In this document: positions 54,192 through 62,435 of the stretch, in pieces
How the letters are laid out: every line of letters starts with the position of its first letter
Position numbering within the stretch: the first letter of the stretch is position 1
Source: Bryobacterales bacterium
GTDB taxonomy: Bacteria; Acidobacteriota; Terriglobia; Bryobacterales; Bryobacteraceae
Direction of reading: 5' to 3'
DNA length: 64,000 nucleotides
Assembly (NCBI GenBank): GCA_003136675.1
Contig: PLFE01000081.1
Location: 1-64,000 of the forward strand
Position numbers and translations under genes: made by a program
The notes under the pieces: generated by a model
Told to the model about the DNA's origin: nothing
Databases searched by the model: none
Seen by the model: only the letters and a program-made list of their open reading frames with translations

Positions 54192-54561
54192 CGAAGCCGT
54201 GGGTCGGGAGCTTATCGGTGCGCGAGGAGATCGTGTCAAGATCAACCCGAAACTCATGTGCCAAGATGGATACTGCCGCCTGGGATGGGGTGGATCGGAT
54301 CACGCGTCCTTGCGCAACCATCTTCAAGGGGAGTTCGTTGTTGAATTTCGCGGGCCACGAGAGGAACAGTTCCACCCGCATTCCGACCGGTAGCTGAGTA
54401 GCCGTTTCGAAGGCGACGCAATGGCTACTCAGATTCACAGTCTTGCCGGGTTCAAGGCGGATATACCGGTGGCGGTCGAGCGGCCGGTAACCCAGTTCGA
54501 ACTCCAGTCGGAATCGCAGTCGGCGTCGCCGCTCGGATGGTTGAGACAACGATTCGCTCAT
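54184..54561 (-). CDS. PilZ-like domain protein with altered motif
   Basis: About 125 residues from the ATG at 54561 (MSESLSQPSERRR); an in-frame ATG at 54654 is possible but adds an unstructured stretch. The first PilZ element is RRRRLRFRLEFELGYRPL and the second is TVNLSSHCVAFETATQLP. The canonical (D/N)xSxxG becomes N-L-S-S-H-C, so the glycine is replaced by cysteine. The barrel continues with VGMRVELFLSWPAKF and LKMVAQGRVIRS. c-di-GMP binding is therefore uncertain. Proteins of this layout are frequent in Acidobacteriota. Confidence 0.75.
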   Translation of the reverse strand: MSESLSQPSERRRRLRFRLEFELGYRPLDRHRYIRLEPGKTVNLSSHCVAFETATQLPVGMRVELFLSWPAKFNNELPLKMVAQGRVIRSTPSQAAVSILAHEFRVDLDTISSRTDKLPTHGFVN

Positions 54562-54691
54562 AACAGCAACTAATTTCCGGTATTTCGCGGGCGAACACAA
54601 TGGTGTTTGCGGTTCGTTTTCCCTTAGCCCGGAGGTACTGTCCCTTACGGCCATTCACTTTAGCTTTTGAAAGCGACTGTCAGAATGAATC

Positions 54692-55510
54692 ATGATCACG
54701 TGGTTCGCTTTCGCATTTCTGGCGCAGTCGCACTTCGCCATCCTGGGCGATCGCACAGGGCGGGCTGTTCCTGAGGTCTACGAAGCGGCGTGGAAAGAAA
54801 TTGCGTCGACGCACCCCGCGTTTGTGGTTACCGTCGGCGATTCCATCGAAGGAATGGACGACAAACATGCGCGGGCCGAATGGGAAGCGCTGAAGCCGGT
54901 TTGGCCGCGGACTTTCAAAATTTACCAGACTCCGGGCAATCACGATGTCTGGGACGATTTTTCGGCGCGGCTGTTCACCGGGGAGACGGGCGACGCGACG
55001 TCTTATTCGTTCGACGCCGGCGGCGCGCATTTCATTATTCTCGATAACTCTCGAACCGACGACCTCAGTGCGGATCAACTCGATTTCCTGCAGAAGGATT
55101 TGGAGGCTCACCGCTCGCAGTCGCCCACGCTGGTGTTCTTTCACCGGCCGTTTTGGCTGATTCCTCTGAAGCTGCGGGTGACGAACTTCAGACTGCATCA
55201 GTTGGTGAAACAGTACGGGGTTTGTTGCGTGGTCAGCGGGCATGGGCATCAATATCAATCGGTGATGCAGGATGGCGTGCTGTATCTGGAAGTCGGTAGT
55301 TCGGGTGCGAGCCTGGCGCAAGCCGGGGCGGCGGGTATCGGGTACGGCGATGGCTGGTTCTACCAATATGTATACGCCACGGTGAAAGGTTCGGGCGTTG
55401 ATTTTGAGGTGCGGGAATTGAACCCGCCATTCGGGCGGGGGCGGGTGAAGTTGCTGCACGGGGGCACCCAGCCGAAAGCGCCTGCTTCTGCACGCCCTGA
55501 CCAACGCTAA
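54692..55510 (+). CDS. Calcineurin-like metallophosphoesterase
   Basis: 272 residues. All metal-site motifs are in order: AILGDRTG (in place of the usual D-x-H), VVTVGDSIEG, TPGNHDVWDD, LVFFHRPFW and VSGHGHQYQ. The usual first motif D-x-H is G-D-R-T, as in several purple-acid-phosphatase-like branches. The N-terminus ITWFAFAFLAQS may be a short signal peptide. The substrate is unknown; phosphomonoesters or phosphodiesters are possible. It precedes the ECF operon by 85 bp on the same strand. Confidence 0.9.
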   Translation: MITWFAFAFLAQSHFAILGDRTGRAVPEVYEAAWKEIASTHPAFVVTVGDSIEGMDDKHARAEWEALKPVWPRTFKIYQTPGNHDVWDDFSARLFTGETGDATSYSFDAGGAHFIILDNSRTDDLSADQLDFLQKDLEAHRSQSPTLVFFHRPFWLIPLKLRVTNFRLHQLVKQYGVCCVVSGHGHQYQSVMQDGVLYLEVGSSGASLAQAGAAGIGYGDGWFYQYVYATVKGSGVDFEVRELNPPFGRGRVKLLHGGTQPKAPASARPDQR

Positions 55511-55595
55511 GCGTTTTCGGATATAAACTAGGAATTATTCGACCTGAATCAACTTTCCCCGCGCCACCCGCGTCTTACGGCAAGGAGCAAACTAC

Positions 55596-56147
55596 TTGAT
55601 TTTTCGGGCGGTTGAGGATGCCGACCTGATTGAACGCACGCGTAAAGGGGACGTGGAGTCCTATAACCTGCTGGTTTCGCGGTGGGAAAAGCGTGTTTAC
55701 AACTATCTTCTGCGCATCCTCGGTAACCGGCTGGCGTGCCGGGAGGACGCTCTCGATTTGAGTCAGGACGTGTTTCTGAAGGCGTATCAGAATATTCGCA
55801 AGCTGGAAGATCCATCGCGGTTCGGTCCGTGGCTGTTCCGCATCGCGCACAACGAGGCGTACTCGTTGTTCCGTAAGCGGAAGCCTGAGGACGAACTGAC
55901 TGGAATCGAACAGACGCATGAACAGGCTTACCCGGTGGAACTGCGTCTGGCGGCGTCGGCCGCTCTCGACAAGCTTTCTCCGGAACAGCGCGAGGCGGTT
56001 GTTTTGAAGATCTACCAGGGGTTCAAGTTCGAGGAGATGGCGCAGGTTTTGGATTGCCCGGTTTCTACGGTGAAGTCGCGGCTGTACACGGCGCTCGAAA
56101 TCCTCAAGATTCAGTTGGCTCCAGTGAGAACGAGGGGTGTTGGATGA
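55596..56147 (+). CDS. ECF-type RNA polymerase sigma factor
   Basis: 183 residues. Region 2 reads DLIERTRKGDVESYNLLVSRW to EDALDLSQDVFLKAYQNIRKLEDPSRFGPWLFRIAHNEA, and region 4 reads ALDKLSPEQREAVVLKIYQGFKFEEMAQVLDCPVSTVKSRLYTALE. It uses a TTG start with AAGGAG about 10 bp upstream; no ATG fits. Its stop overlaps the anti-sigma ATG (ATGA), the usual arrangement for co-regulated ECF pairs. Target promoters cannot be read from the window with certainty; the operon itself is the likely first target. Confidence 0.93.
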   Translation: MIFRAVEDADLIERTRKGDVESYNLLVSRWEKRVYNYLLRILGNRLACREDALDLSQDVFLKAYQNIRKLEDPSRFGPWLFRIAHNEAYSLFRKRKPEDELTGIEQTHEQAYPVELRLAASAALDKLSPEQREAVVLKIYQGFKFEEMAQVLDCPVSTVKSRLYTALEILKIQLAPVRTRGVG

Positions 56148-56737
56148 GTTGCGCGCCGTTTGATTTACGCGATTATTATTTCGAGGCGCTGCCCGAGGAG
56201 CAGCGCCGCGCCGTGGAAGAGCATGTGGTCCGCTGCGAAGAGTGCGCCGGAGAGTTGGAGCGCGTGCGGGTGACGGGCATGGCGCTCGCGACCGTTCCCG
56301 AAGAGGAACTCCCGCGCCGGATCGGATTCGTTTCCGATAAGGTGTTCGAGCCGTCGCCGGTGGCGCGCTGGTGGCAGGCGTTTTGGATGTCCGGTGCGCG
56401 GATGGCGTCCGCGTCGGTGGCCCTGCTGGCGGTGGCGATTTTGGTGCATGCGTTTTACCAGCCGAGGCGTGTAGAGGTTACGACCGGAACCCCGCTTGTG
56501 GTCGCGGCGGCTGCCGATCCGGCGGCCATCCAAGCGGCTGTAGATCGGGCGGTCGCGAAAGCGGTGAACGCGACCGAAGCTCGCTACGACGTGAAATTAC
56601 AGCAGATTGTGGCGGAGAACGCTCGTCAGAAGATGGTGATCGAGCGGGCGGCGGAGACCATCGATACGATGGACCGGCGATCGCGCGTGATGATGGTGGC
56701 CAGCAACCGCGAGAGCGGTCCGGTGCCCGGACAGTGA
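56144..56737 (+). CDS. Anti-sigma factor, zinc-finger (HC2-like) type
   Basis: 197 residues. The N-terminal zinc-finger-like motif is DYYFEALPEEQRRAVEEHVVRCEECAGELERV, giving the pattern H-x3-C-x2-C of anti-sigma ZAS domains. A transmembrane helix (MASASVALLAVAILVHAFY, about 87-105) divides it from a periplasmic part that is largely helical or coiled (IQAAVDRAVAKAVNATEARYDVKLQQIVAENARQKMVIERAAETID). It would hold the ECF sigma at the membrane until a periplasmic signal acts. The next gene starts by a GTGA overlap. Confidence 0.88.
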   Translation: MSCAPFDLRDYYFEALPEEQRRAVEEHVVRCEECAGELERVRVTGMALATVPEEELPRRIGFVSDKVFEPSPVARWWQAFWMSGARMASASVALLAVAILVHAFYQPRRVEVTTGTPLVVAAAADPAAIQAAVDRAVAKAVNATEARYDVKLQQIVAENARQKMVIERAAETIDTMDRRSRVMMVASNRESGPVPGQ

Positions 56738-57264
56738 AGCGTATCCTGGCGATTGCGTTTCTGTGCGGGTTCGCCCTGCTGGCTGATGCGCCGCGCATCA
56801 GCCGATTGGCCATGTCGCAGTTAGAAGCGCAAGTAGACAAACTCTTCGCAAGCGATCCGCGCCTCATGATCGAGGGCAACACACGGGGGGTTTATCTCGA
56901 TGGATATGGCGCGGTTTTTACAACCATGGTGAGCGTGCCCACCAAGGTGCCGAGTCCGTTCAACGATTTCTCCAAAAAAGACATGCTGGAAGTGCGCGAC
57001 ACAAAGCTGAAGGAGTTGCCGGCGCTGCGGGACAAGATGCGGCAATCTCTGCTGATGATGGCGGCGAGTCCGGCGCTGGATGGCGTTCGGCCTGCTGAGC
57101 AGGTGGTGTGCGGGGTGACGCTGTTCTATTACAAGTGGGAAAATACGGCAGGTCTGCCGCGTGAGATCATGATCCAGGCCGAGAAGCAGCAACTGATCAG
57201 CGTGCAGAGCGGGCGCGTGCCGCGGAACCAGTTGGAAGCCCTGTTGAAAGTGCAGGAACAGTAA
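56734..57264 (+). CDS. Exported hypothetical protein of the ECF-GspE operon
   Basis: 176 residues from the GTG at 56734, giving a signal peptide (VKRILAIAFLCGFALLADA). The mature part (SRLAMSQLEAQVDKLFASD, YLDGYGAVFTTMVSVPTKVPSPF, LKELPALRDKMRQSLLMMAASP, EQVVCGVTLFYYKWENTAG, PREIMIQAEKQQLI) is alpha/beta with no family I recognise. It is translationally coupled to both neighbours (GTGA with the anti-sigma gene; its stop touches the gspE GTG). A periplasmic partner of the anti-sigma factor or of the secretion machine is possible. A longer frame from 56371 would lie inside the anti-sigma gene and is rejected. Confidence 0.75.
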   Translation: MKRILAIAFLCGFALLADAPRISRLAMSQLEAQVDKLFASDPRLMIEGNTRGVYLDGYGAVFTTMVSVPTKVPSPFNDFSKKDMLEVRDTKLKELPALRDKMRQSLLMMAASPALDGVRPAEQVVCGVTLFYYKWENTAGLPREIMIQAEKQQLISVQSGRVPRNQLEALLKVQEQ

Positions 57265-58920
57265 GTGGCGTTTATCGCGGCCGCGCCCCGGCTGGGCGAA
57301 ATTCTGGTTTCGCGCAAGCTGATCGAGCCGGAAGATCTGGAGCGCGCGCTGGAGTTGCAGCGCGAACGGAACGACCGGCTGGGCAAGATCATGGTCGATA
57401 TGGGCTTGCTGGCCCAGCGCGATCTGCTGGCGATCCTCGCCGAACAACTGGGCATTCCGATGGCGGTGATCGGCGAACCCCCGGCTCTGCCCGAGACTGA
57501 CGGCCTCGCCACCGACTTCATGCGCGAGTTTCGCTTCCTGCCGGTATCGTTCGACGGAACCGCGCTGCACATCGCGATGAACGATCCTCTGGATCACGAA
57601 ACCATCAATGCGGTGCGCAGTTTCACGGGGCTGGAAGTAGCTCCGGAACTGGCCGGCGAGCAGGAGATTCTGGACGCGATCGACCGTTATTTCGGCGAAG
57701 CGCAGAAGCTGGCCAACGAGGTGGATTTCGCGGGAGGCGAAGGCGGCGAAGATCTGGAACAGCTTCGCGATATGGCGAGCGAGGCGCCGGTGATTCGCTT
57801 AGTGAACGCGACCATCGCACAGGCCATTGAGAAGCGAGCGAGCGATATTCACCTGGAACCGTTCGAGAAGGAGTTCCGCATCCGGTTTCGCGTGGATGGA
57901 GTGTTGTTCAATCAAGACCCGCCGCCGCGCGAAATGAAGGCGGCCATCATTTCCAGGCTGAAGCTGATGGCCAAGCTGAATATCGCCGAGCGGCGCTTGC
58001 CGCAGGATGGGCGCATCAAGATCAAGATCGTGGGGCGCGAAGTAGATTTGCGTGTCTCCACTTTGCCGACGCTCTATGGCGAGAGCGTGGTGATGCGTTT
58101 ACTGGATCGTTCATCGGGCGATTTCTACGATCTGCGCCGGCTGGGTTTTGACGATCACATGCTGGAACGCATGGAATACTACACGTCGCTCCCGCATGGA
58201 ATTTTCCTGGTGACGGGCCCCACGGGCAGCGGCAAATCGACCACGCTGTATTCCGCGCTGAAGCGTATTAACACGAGCGAGCGCAAGATTATTACGATTG
58301 AAGACCCGGTGGAATATCAGATGGACGGCATCAACCAGATCCACGTGAATCCGCAGATCGGGTTGTCGTTTTCGGCCGGGTTGCGGCACATTGTGCGGCA
58401 AGACCCGGACGTGATCATGGTGGGCGAGGTGCGCGATCGCGAGACGGCGGATACGGCCATTCGCGCCGCGCTGACGGGGCATTTTGTGTTCTCGACGCTG
58501 CATACCAATGACGCGCCGAGCGCCATTACGCGCTTGACAGACATGGGAGTGGAGAATTACCTGATCACGAGCTCACTGGTGTCCGTGCTGGCGCAGCGGC
58601 TGGTCCGGACCATATGCCGGAAGTGCATCGTGAGCGTGGGTCGCGAGTACAGCCCGTTCGGCGCGCAGGTGGAGACGTTCCGGGGCGCGGGGTGTCCGGA
58701 GTGCAATGGAACGGGCTATCGGGGCCGCATGGGGATCTTCGAATTGATGGAGTTGAATGAGCAGATCCGCCGGTTGATTATGGCGAATGCGGATGCGTCG
58801 CAGATCACCAAGGCCGCGAAGGCGAATGGAATGCGGCAATTGAGGGAAGACGGCTGGGAGAAGATTGGGTTGGGGGTGACGACGACAGAGGAAGTGATGC
58901 GGGTGACGCAGGAGTTCTGA
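57265..58920 (+). CDS. gspE: Type II secretion/type IV pilus assembly ATPase, GspE type
   Basis: 551 residues, GTG start directly after the previous stop. The N-terminal MshEN domain (LGEILVSRKLIEPEDLERALELQRERN, RLGKIMVDMGLLAQRDLLAILAEQLGIP) spans about 1-150. The ATPase core has Walker A GPTGSGKSTTLYSAL near residue 318, the Asp box EDPVEYQ, Walker B DPDVIMVGEVRD and the His box TGHFVFSTLHTNDAPSA. The tetracysteine zinc motif is CRKC with CPEC (about 450-483). It would power pseudopilus growth. It is most like GspE, though PilB cannot be excluded, since no gspE is in the T2SS operon. Confidence 0.92.
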   Translation: MAFIAAAPRLGEILVSRKLIEPEDLERALELQRERNDRLGKIMVDMGLLAQRDLLAILAEQLGIPMAVIGEPPALPETDGLATDFMREFRFLPVSFDGTALHIAMNDPLDHETINAVRSFTGLEVAPELAGEQEILDAIDRYFGEAQKLANEVDFAGGEGGEDLEQLRDMASEAPVIRLVNATIAQAIEKRASDIHLEPFEKEFRIRFRVDGVLFNQDPPPREMKAAIISRLKLMAKLNIAERRLPQDGRIKIKIVGREVDLRVSTLPTLYGESVVMRLLDRSSGDFYDLRRLGFDDHMLERMEYYTSLPHGIFLVTGPTGSGKSTTLYSALKRINTSERKIITIEDPVEYQMDGINQIHVNPQIGLSFSAGLRHIVRQDPDVIMVGEVRDRETADTAIRAALTGHFVFSTLHTNDAPSAITRLTDMGVENYLITSSLVSVLAQRLVRTICRKCIVSVGREYSPFGAQVETFRGAGCPECNGTGYRGRMGIFELMELNEQIRRLIMANADASQITKAAKANGMRQLREDGWEKIGLGVTTTEEVMRVTQEF

Positions 58921-59033
58921 CCGCGCGGTCAAGCCGAACCATCGCTCCACGGTGACGGTCGATTGGAAGCGTCTCATGAAGATAATCTGAGATACTCAGG
59001 CAATGGGCGGGTTTGGGCGCCCGAAGGCGAAAC

Positions 59034-59249
59034 ATGAGTCTGACCGACGAAGACAAGGCGTGGATAGATGGACGGCTTGAGCGCGTAGAGACGGCGCTTC
59101 TCACCGAGTTTCACAAATGGGCTAGCCCGCTGGACATGCGAGTGAGGAGCCACTCGGCGGCGCTGCGCGCGATCGATGTTGAACTGGAAGCGGTTGCGGA
59201 CCGCGTGAGCAAGATAGAGGGTGAAAAAGGGAGCGGGCAAGCGCACTGA
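59034..59249 (+). CDS. Small coiled-coil hypothetical protein
   Basis: 71 residues from the ATG at 59034 with AAGG upstream. It contains DEDKAWIDGRLERVETALLTEFHKW and AALRAIDVELEAVADRVSKIEGEKG: two heptad-rich helices split by a short Trp-Ala-Ser-Pro turn. There is no membrane helix. Similar small coiled-coil proteins are common in this phylum (compare the C-terminal half of the frameshifted gene at 12870-13123), but no role is known. It stands 113 bp after gspE and immediately before a HigA relic; a link to a toxin-antitoxin locus is possible. Confidence 0.6.
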   Translation: MSLTDEDKAWIDGRLERVETALLTEFHKWASPLDMRVRSHSAALRAIDVELEAVADRVSKIEGEKGSGQAH

Positions 59250-59252
59250 AAA

Positions 59253-59415
59253 CGGATAGCGGGAGGCGTGGCATTACGGCGGACACGCGGCGCAGCCCGG
59301 ACGCTATTTCGGCACCTCGCCGCAATACTGGCTAAACATTCAGAATCGCTTTGACCTTGACTCCATCGACAAGGCCGCCATCGAGCGGGACGTGATCCCG
59401 AAGCAGGCAGCCTGA
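59253..59415 (+). pseudogene. C-terminal relic of a HigA-family antitoxin
   Basis: One frame reads SGRRGITADT around 59260-59287; after a frameshift near 59290-59300 the next frame reads GRYFGTSPQYWLNIQ, NRFDLDSIDKAAI and ERDVIPKQAA to TGA at 59413. HigA proteins have RGITADTALRLARYFGTS followed by PQFWLNLQ and a short charged end, so the assignment is secure, while the N-terminal half with the helix-turn-helix is missing. No HigB toxin gene is adjacent. Confidence 0.75.
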
Positions 59416-59465
59416 ATTGAGAATCTACCTCAATGCCTGTTGCGGCGACGATGCTCCAACGGAGT

Positions 59466-59715
59466 TTTCGAGAACTATCCGCCGTCGCACGCACTTCTCT
59501 AGTTCTGCCGCAGTGACGAAACGGTAAGTTTCGTGGCGAAGCACTTGAGCTTCAAAGCGAAAAGCCCCCGATCAGCGCAGGCTTTCGTCCTATCTGCGAA
59601 GCAGAAAGTCTTCGTTTGAAGATCGTGTGGCTCAACCGCACGGTCGAGATCGGAAGATGATCTGGGGATTGAGATGCTATACCGGCATCTCAATCCCTTC
59701 AAACATCATACCTCT
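59466..59715. repeat. Dispersed repeat, copy B (inverted relative to copy A)
   Basis: The reverse complement aligns to 31684-31965 over most of its length. Strongest blocks are 59610-59632 (22 of 23 with 31793-31815), 59529-59558 with 31886-31914, a TTTCTGCTTCGCAGAT-type block near 59593-59608, and the hairpin at 59665-59697. Reading frames found in copy A are interrupted here by several stops. This and the HigA relic fill the 519-bp gap before ftsY. Confidence 0.75.
59665..59697 (+). other. Perfect 13-bp hairpin in repeat copy B
   Basis: GGGATTGAGATGC (59665-59677), loop TATACCG, GCATCTCAATCCC (59685-59697). Compared with copy A the loop differs, but both arms change together (G-C to A-T at one pair), keeping the stem perfect. 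It lies about 70 bp upstream of ftsY. Confidence 0.7.
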
Positions 59716-59768
59716 TCTCCAACGCGTTTGAGATGATCTTCCGATGCCCACGATAGAATCATACTTAC

Positions 59769-60719
59769 ATGGCCATCCAGACGCTTTTCGGCGCAGAGCC
59801 GCAAGAACCGACGCTGCTCGAAAAGCTGAAGCTCGGCGTACAGAAGACGCGGGCGGGGCTGGTCTCCGCTCTTGAGGACGTCATCTCCGGCAAGAAAGAG
59901 ATCGATGCCGATCTTCTCGATGAATTGGAATACTCACTTCTGAGCGCGGATATTGGGGTAAAGACCACCACCGAGATCCTGGACCGAATTCGCGAACGCG
60001 TGGAACGCCATCAACTCGGCGACGCGATCGAACTGCGCGGACTCATCAAGCAGCATCTTCTTGAAATTCTGGAGGCTTCCGAACGTCCGGTACCGCGGTT
60101 GTCCGAGCCGCCCGCCGTCATCATGGTGGTCGGGGTGAATGGCGCAGGGAAGACCACTACGCTCGGCAAACTGGCGCACCGTTTTCATGGAGAAGGCCGC
60201 AGCGTTTTGTTCGCGGCCGCCGACACCTTCCGCGCCGCCGCCATTGATCAGCTTGAAGTGTGGGGTGAGCGCACGGGCACGGAGGTGATCCGCCAGCAGC
60301 CGGGGTCGGACCCCAGCGCCATCGTCTTCGACGCGCTGCAAGCCGCCAAAGCCCGCAAGATCGATTACGTGATCGTCGATACCGCGGGGCGCCTCCAAAC
60401 CAAAACGAACTTAATGGCGGAGCTTGAGAAGATGAGCCGCACGGCCGCTCGCGTGGTTCCGGGCGCGCCTCACGAAGTTCTGCTGGTGCTGGACGCCGTC
60501 ACCGGCCAAAACGGCCTGGAACAAGCACGCAAGTTCACCGAGTCTTCCGGCGTCACCGGAATCGTACTGACTAAATTGGATGGAACCGCGAAAGGCGGCA
60601 TCGTGATCGCCATCGCCAGAGAACTGAATTTGCCCATCCGCTACATCGGAGTGGGCGAGAAGGCCGACGATCTGCTTCCGTTCGAACCCGAAAGCTTCAT
60701 CGACTCTCTTTTCGAATAA
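59769..60719 (+). CDS. ftsY: Signal recognition particle receptor FtsY
   Basis: 316 residues, the short form without the acidic A domain. The N domain (about 15-100) is followed by the SRP GTPase: [15 protein letters not shown] near residue 122, [66 protein letters not shown] near 268 and [22 protein letters not shown]. It docks ribosome-SRP complexes at the membrane. It lies 12 bp upstream of ribD and probably shares its transcript. Confidence 0.97.
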   Translation: MAIQTLFGAEPQEPTLLEKLKLGVQKTRAGLVSALEDVISGKKEIDADLLDELEYSLLSADIGVKTTTEILDRIRERVERHQLGDAIELRGLIKQHLLEILEASERPVPRLSEPPAVIMVVGVNGAGKTTTLGKLAHRFHGEGRSVLFAAADTFRAAAIDQLEVWGERTGTEVIRQQPGSDPSAIVFDALQAAKARKIDYVIVDTAGRLQTKTNLMAELEKMSRTAARVVPGAPHEVLLVLDAVTGQNGLEQARKFTESSGVTGIVLTKLDGTAKGGIVIAIARELNLPIRYIGVGEKADDLLPFEPESFIDSLFE

Positions 60720-60731
60720 ACGGCGCTTCGA

Positions 60732-61844
60732 ATGACAGAACGTGACTATCTCACCCGCGCCCTGGAACTTGCCGCGGAGGGACGCGCCCGCACCAGCCCC
60801 AACCCCATGGTAGGAGCGGTGCTGGTGAATGCCGGCGACGTGGTGGGCAGCGGCATCCATATTTACAAACATCGGGATCACGCGGAGATTGCCGCTCTGC
60901 GCGAGGCGGGCGACCGGGCGCGCGGCGCCACGCTGTATGTGAACCTGGAGCCCTGTTCGCACTCCGGCCGCACCGGGCCCTGCGCGGAAGCTCTGATTGC
61001 GGCGGGCGTGGCGCGGGTGGTCGCGGCGATGGAAGATCCCAATCCATTGGTGGCCGGGGATGGATTCCGGAGACTTCGCGCCGCCGGGATTGCGGTGGAG
61101 ATTGACGACTCCGCGCGAGCCGCGGCCGTAGCCCTCAACGAGGCGTTCGTGCATTTTATGAAGACCAGGCGCCCGCTGGTGACTCTGAAGACCGCGCTTA
61201 CGCTCGACGGTAAAATCGCAGCGCCGGACGATAACCGAGGCTGGCTCACGAGCGAGACGGCGCGGCGGCACGTGCAGCAGCTTCGCCACGAATCCGATGC
61301 CATGCTCACCGGGATTGGAACCGTACTCGCTGACGATTGCCTTCTTACCGATCGCACCGGCCGCGAGCGTTCGCGGCCTTTGCTGCGGATGGTGCTTGAT
61401 TCGCAGCTTCGTCTGCCACTCAATTCACGGATGGTGAAGCAAGCGGATGGAAACGTGGTGGTGGTCACCACCTCCGCCGCCTCTGAGGAACGGCGGAAGG
61501 CTCTCGAAGCTTTCGGAATCCGCGTTCTCACATTCGATGGACGCGGCGGCCGCACGGATATTCCGCGCGCGATCGAATGGCTGAGCCAGCAACAGATTCT
61601 TTCCGTCATCGTCGAGGCAGGCAGCAAAGTCAACTGGGCCATTCTGGAAGCGCAGGCCGCCGATAAGATCTTTTTCTACTACGCGCCGAAGATTCTCGGC
61701 GGCACGCAGTCGCTTTCCATGGCCGGCGGCGTGGGCCGGCGAACGCGATCGGAAGCCATTCGCGCGCGAGACATCAAGCTTCACACCATCTCAACAGACG
61801 AGTTCGCGGTGGAGGGTTGGCTGGAGAAGGACTGGCAGGTATAG
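60732..61844 (+). CDS. ribD: Bifunctional riboflavin deaminase/reductase
   Basis: 370 residues. The zinc-dependent deaminase domain carries DHAEIAALREAGDRARGATLYV and PCSHSGRTGPCAEALI (His, two Cys); the C-terminal reductase domain (about 145-365) carries KTALTLDGKIA, SDAMLTGIGTVLADDCLLTDR and VIVEAGSKVNWAIL. It catalyses the second and third steps of riboflavin synthesis. In the reductase the common glutamate-glycine-glycine near the end reads EAGSKVN rather than EGG, a modest deviation. ribE follows with no gap. Confidence 0.96.
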   Translation: MTERDYLTRALELAAEGRARTSPNPMVGAVLVNAGDVVGSGIHIYKHRDHAEIAALREAGDRARGATLYVNLEPCSHSGRTGPCAEALIAAGVARVVAAMEDPNPLVAGDGFRRLRAAGIAVEIDDSARAAAVALNEAFVHFMKTRRPLVTLKTALTLDGKIAAPDDNRGWLTSETARRHVQQLRHESDAMLTGIGTVLADDCLLTDRTGRERSRPLLRMVLDSQLRLPLNSRMVKQADGNVVVVTTSAASEERRKALEAFGIRVLTFDGRGGRTDIPRAIEWLSQQQILSVIVEAGSKVNWAILEAQAADKIFFYYAPKILGGTQSLSMAGGVGRRTRSEAIRARDIKLHTISTDEFAVEGWLEKDWQV

Positions 61845-62435
61845 GTGTTTACCGGGATCATCGAAGAGTTAGGAACGGTTCGGGAAACCGGCGCGCGCCT
61901 TACCATCGAATGCCGTAGCGTGCTGAGCGACGCTACCGAAGGTTGCAGTATTTCGGTGAACGGAGTGTGCCTCACCGCGCTCGACTTGCAACCGGATTCC
62001 TTTTCGGCCGACTTAGCCCCGGAAACGCTGAGCCGCAGCAACCTTGGTGCGCTTTTAGTGGGTTCGCGAGTGAACCTGGAACGGCCGCTGCTGCCTTCCT
62101 CCCGTCTCAGCGGGCATTTCGTACAAGGGCATGTGGATGGCAAAGCGAAGATCCTCGGCCTCGATTTTTTGGGCGACGACAACTGGTGGCTTCGTATCCG
62201 CCTGCCGGAAAACCTGGAGCGCTACTTCGTCGAAAAAGGGTCAATCGCGATAGATGGGATCAGTCTCACCATCGCCGCGATTTCCGGCCCCGATGTTTCC
62301 ATTGCCATCATCCCGCACACTTACCAGGCGACGGCGCTGCAATTCCACAAGCCTGGCGACTTAGTCAACATCGAAGTGGATGTTATCGCGAAACATGTCG
62401 AGAAGCTTCTAAGCGCTCGTGTACCGCGGCCTTGA
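61845..62435 (+). CDS. ribE: Riboflavin synthase alpha chain
   Basis: 196 residues with a GTG start giving MFTGIIEELGTV. Two lumazine-binding repeats are present: the first with CSISVNGVCLTALDLQPDSFSADLAPETL and the second beginning SSRLSGHFVQGHVDGKAKIL with SIAIDGISLTIAAI. The C-terminal GDLVNIEVDVIAKHVEKLL is standard. It dismutates 6,7-dimethyl-8-ribityllumazine to riboflavin. It directly follows ribD. Its last 53 bp overlap the 3' end of the convergent LarA-like gene. ribA/B and ribH are not in the window. Confidence 0.96.
   Translation: MFTGIIEELGTVRETGARLTIECRSVLSDATEGCSISVNGVCLTALDLQPDSFSADLAPETLSRSNLGALLVGSRVNLERPLLPSSRLSGHFVQGHVDGKAKILGLDFLGDDNWWLRIRLPENLERYFVEKGSIAIDGISLTIAAISGPDVSIAIIPHTYQATALQFHKPGDLVNIEVDVIAKHVEKLLSARVPRP

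Noticed and set aside
53859-54257. 132-codon open frame on the minus strand overlapping the small CxxC gene
   Set aside because: It has no recognisable motif, overlaps the PilZ gene on the same strand, and the plus-strand frame (53907-54191) has a better protein-like composition.
56371-56733. Upstream extension of the exported unknown protein before gspE
   Set aside because: This part lies in another frame of the anti-sigma gene; the GTG at 56734 gives a proper signal peptide and the coupled GTGA overlap.
59499-59702. 67-codon minus-strand frame in repeat copy B
   Set aside because: The frame is not kept in copy A and has no family resemblance; the conserved signal is at DNA/RNA level.
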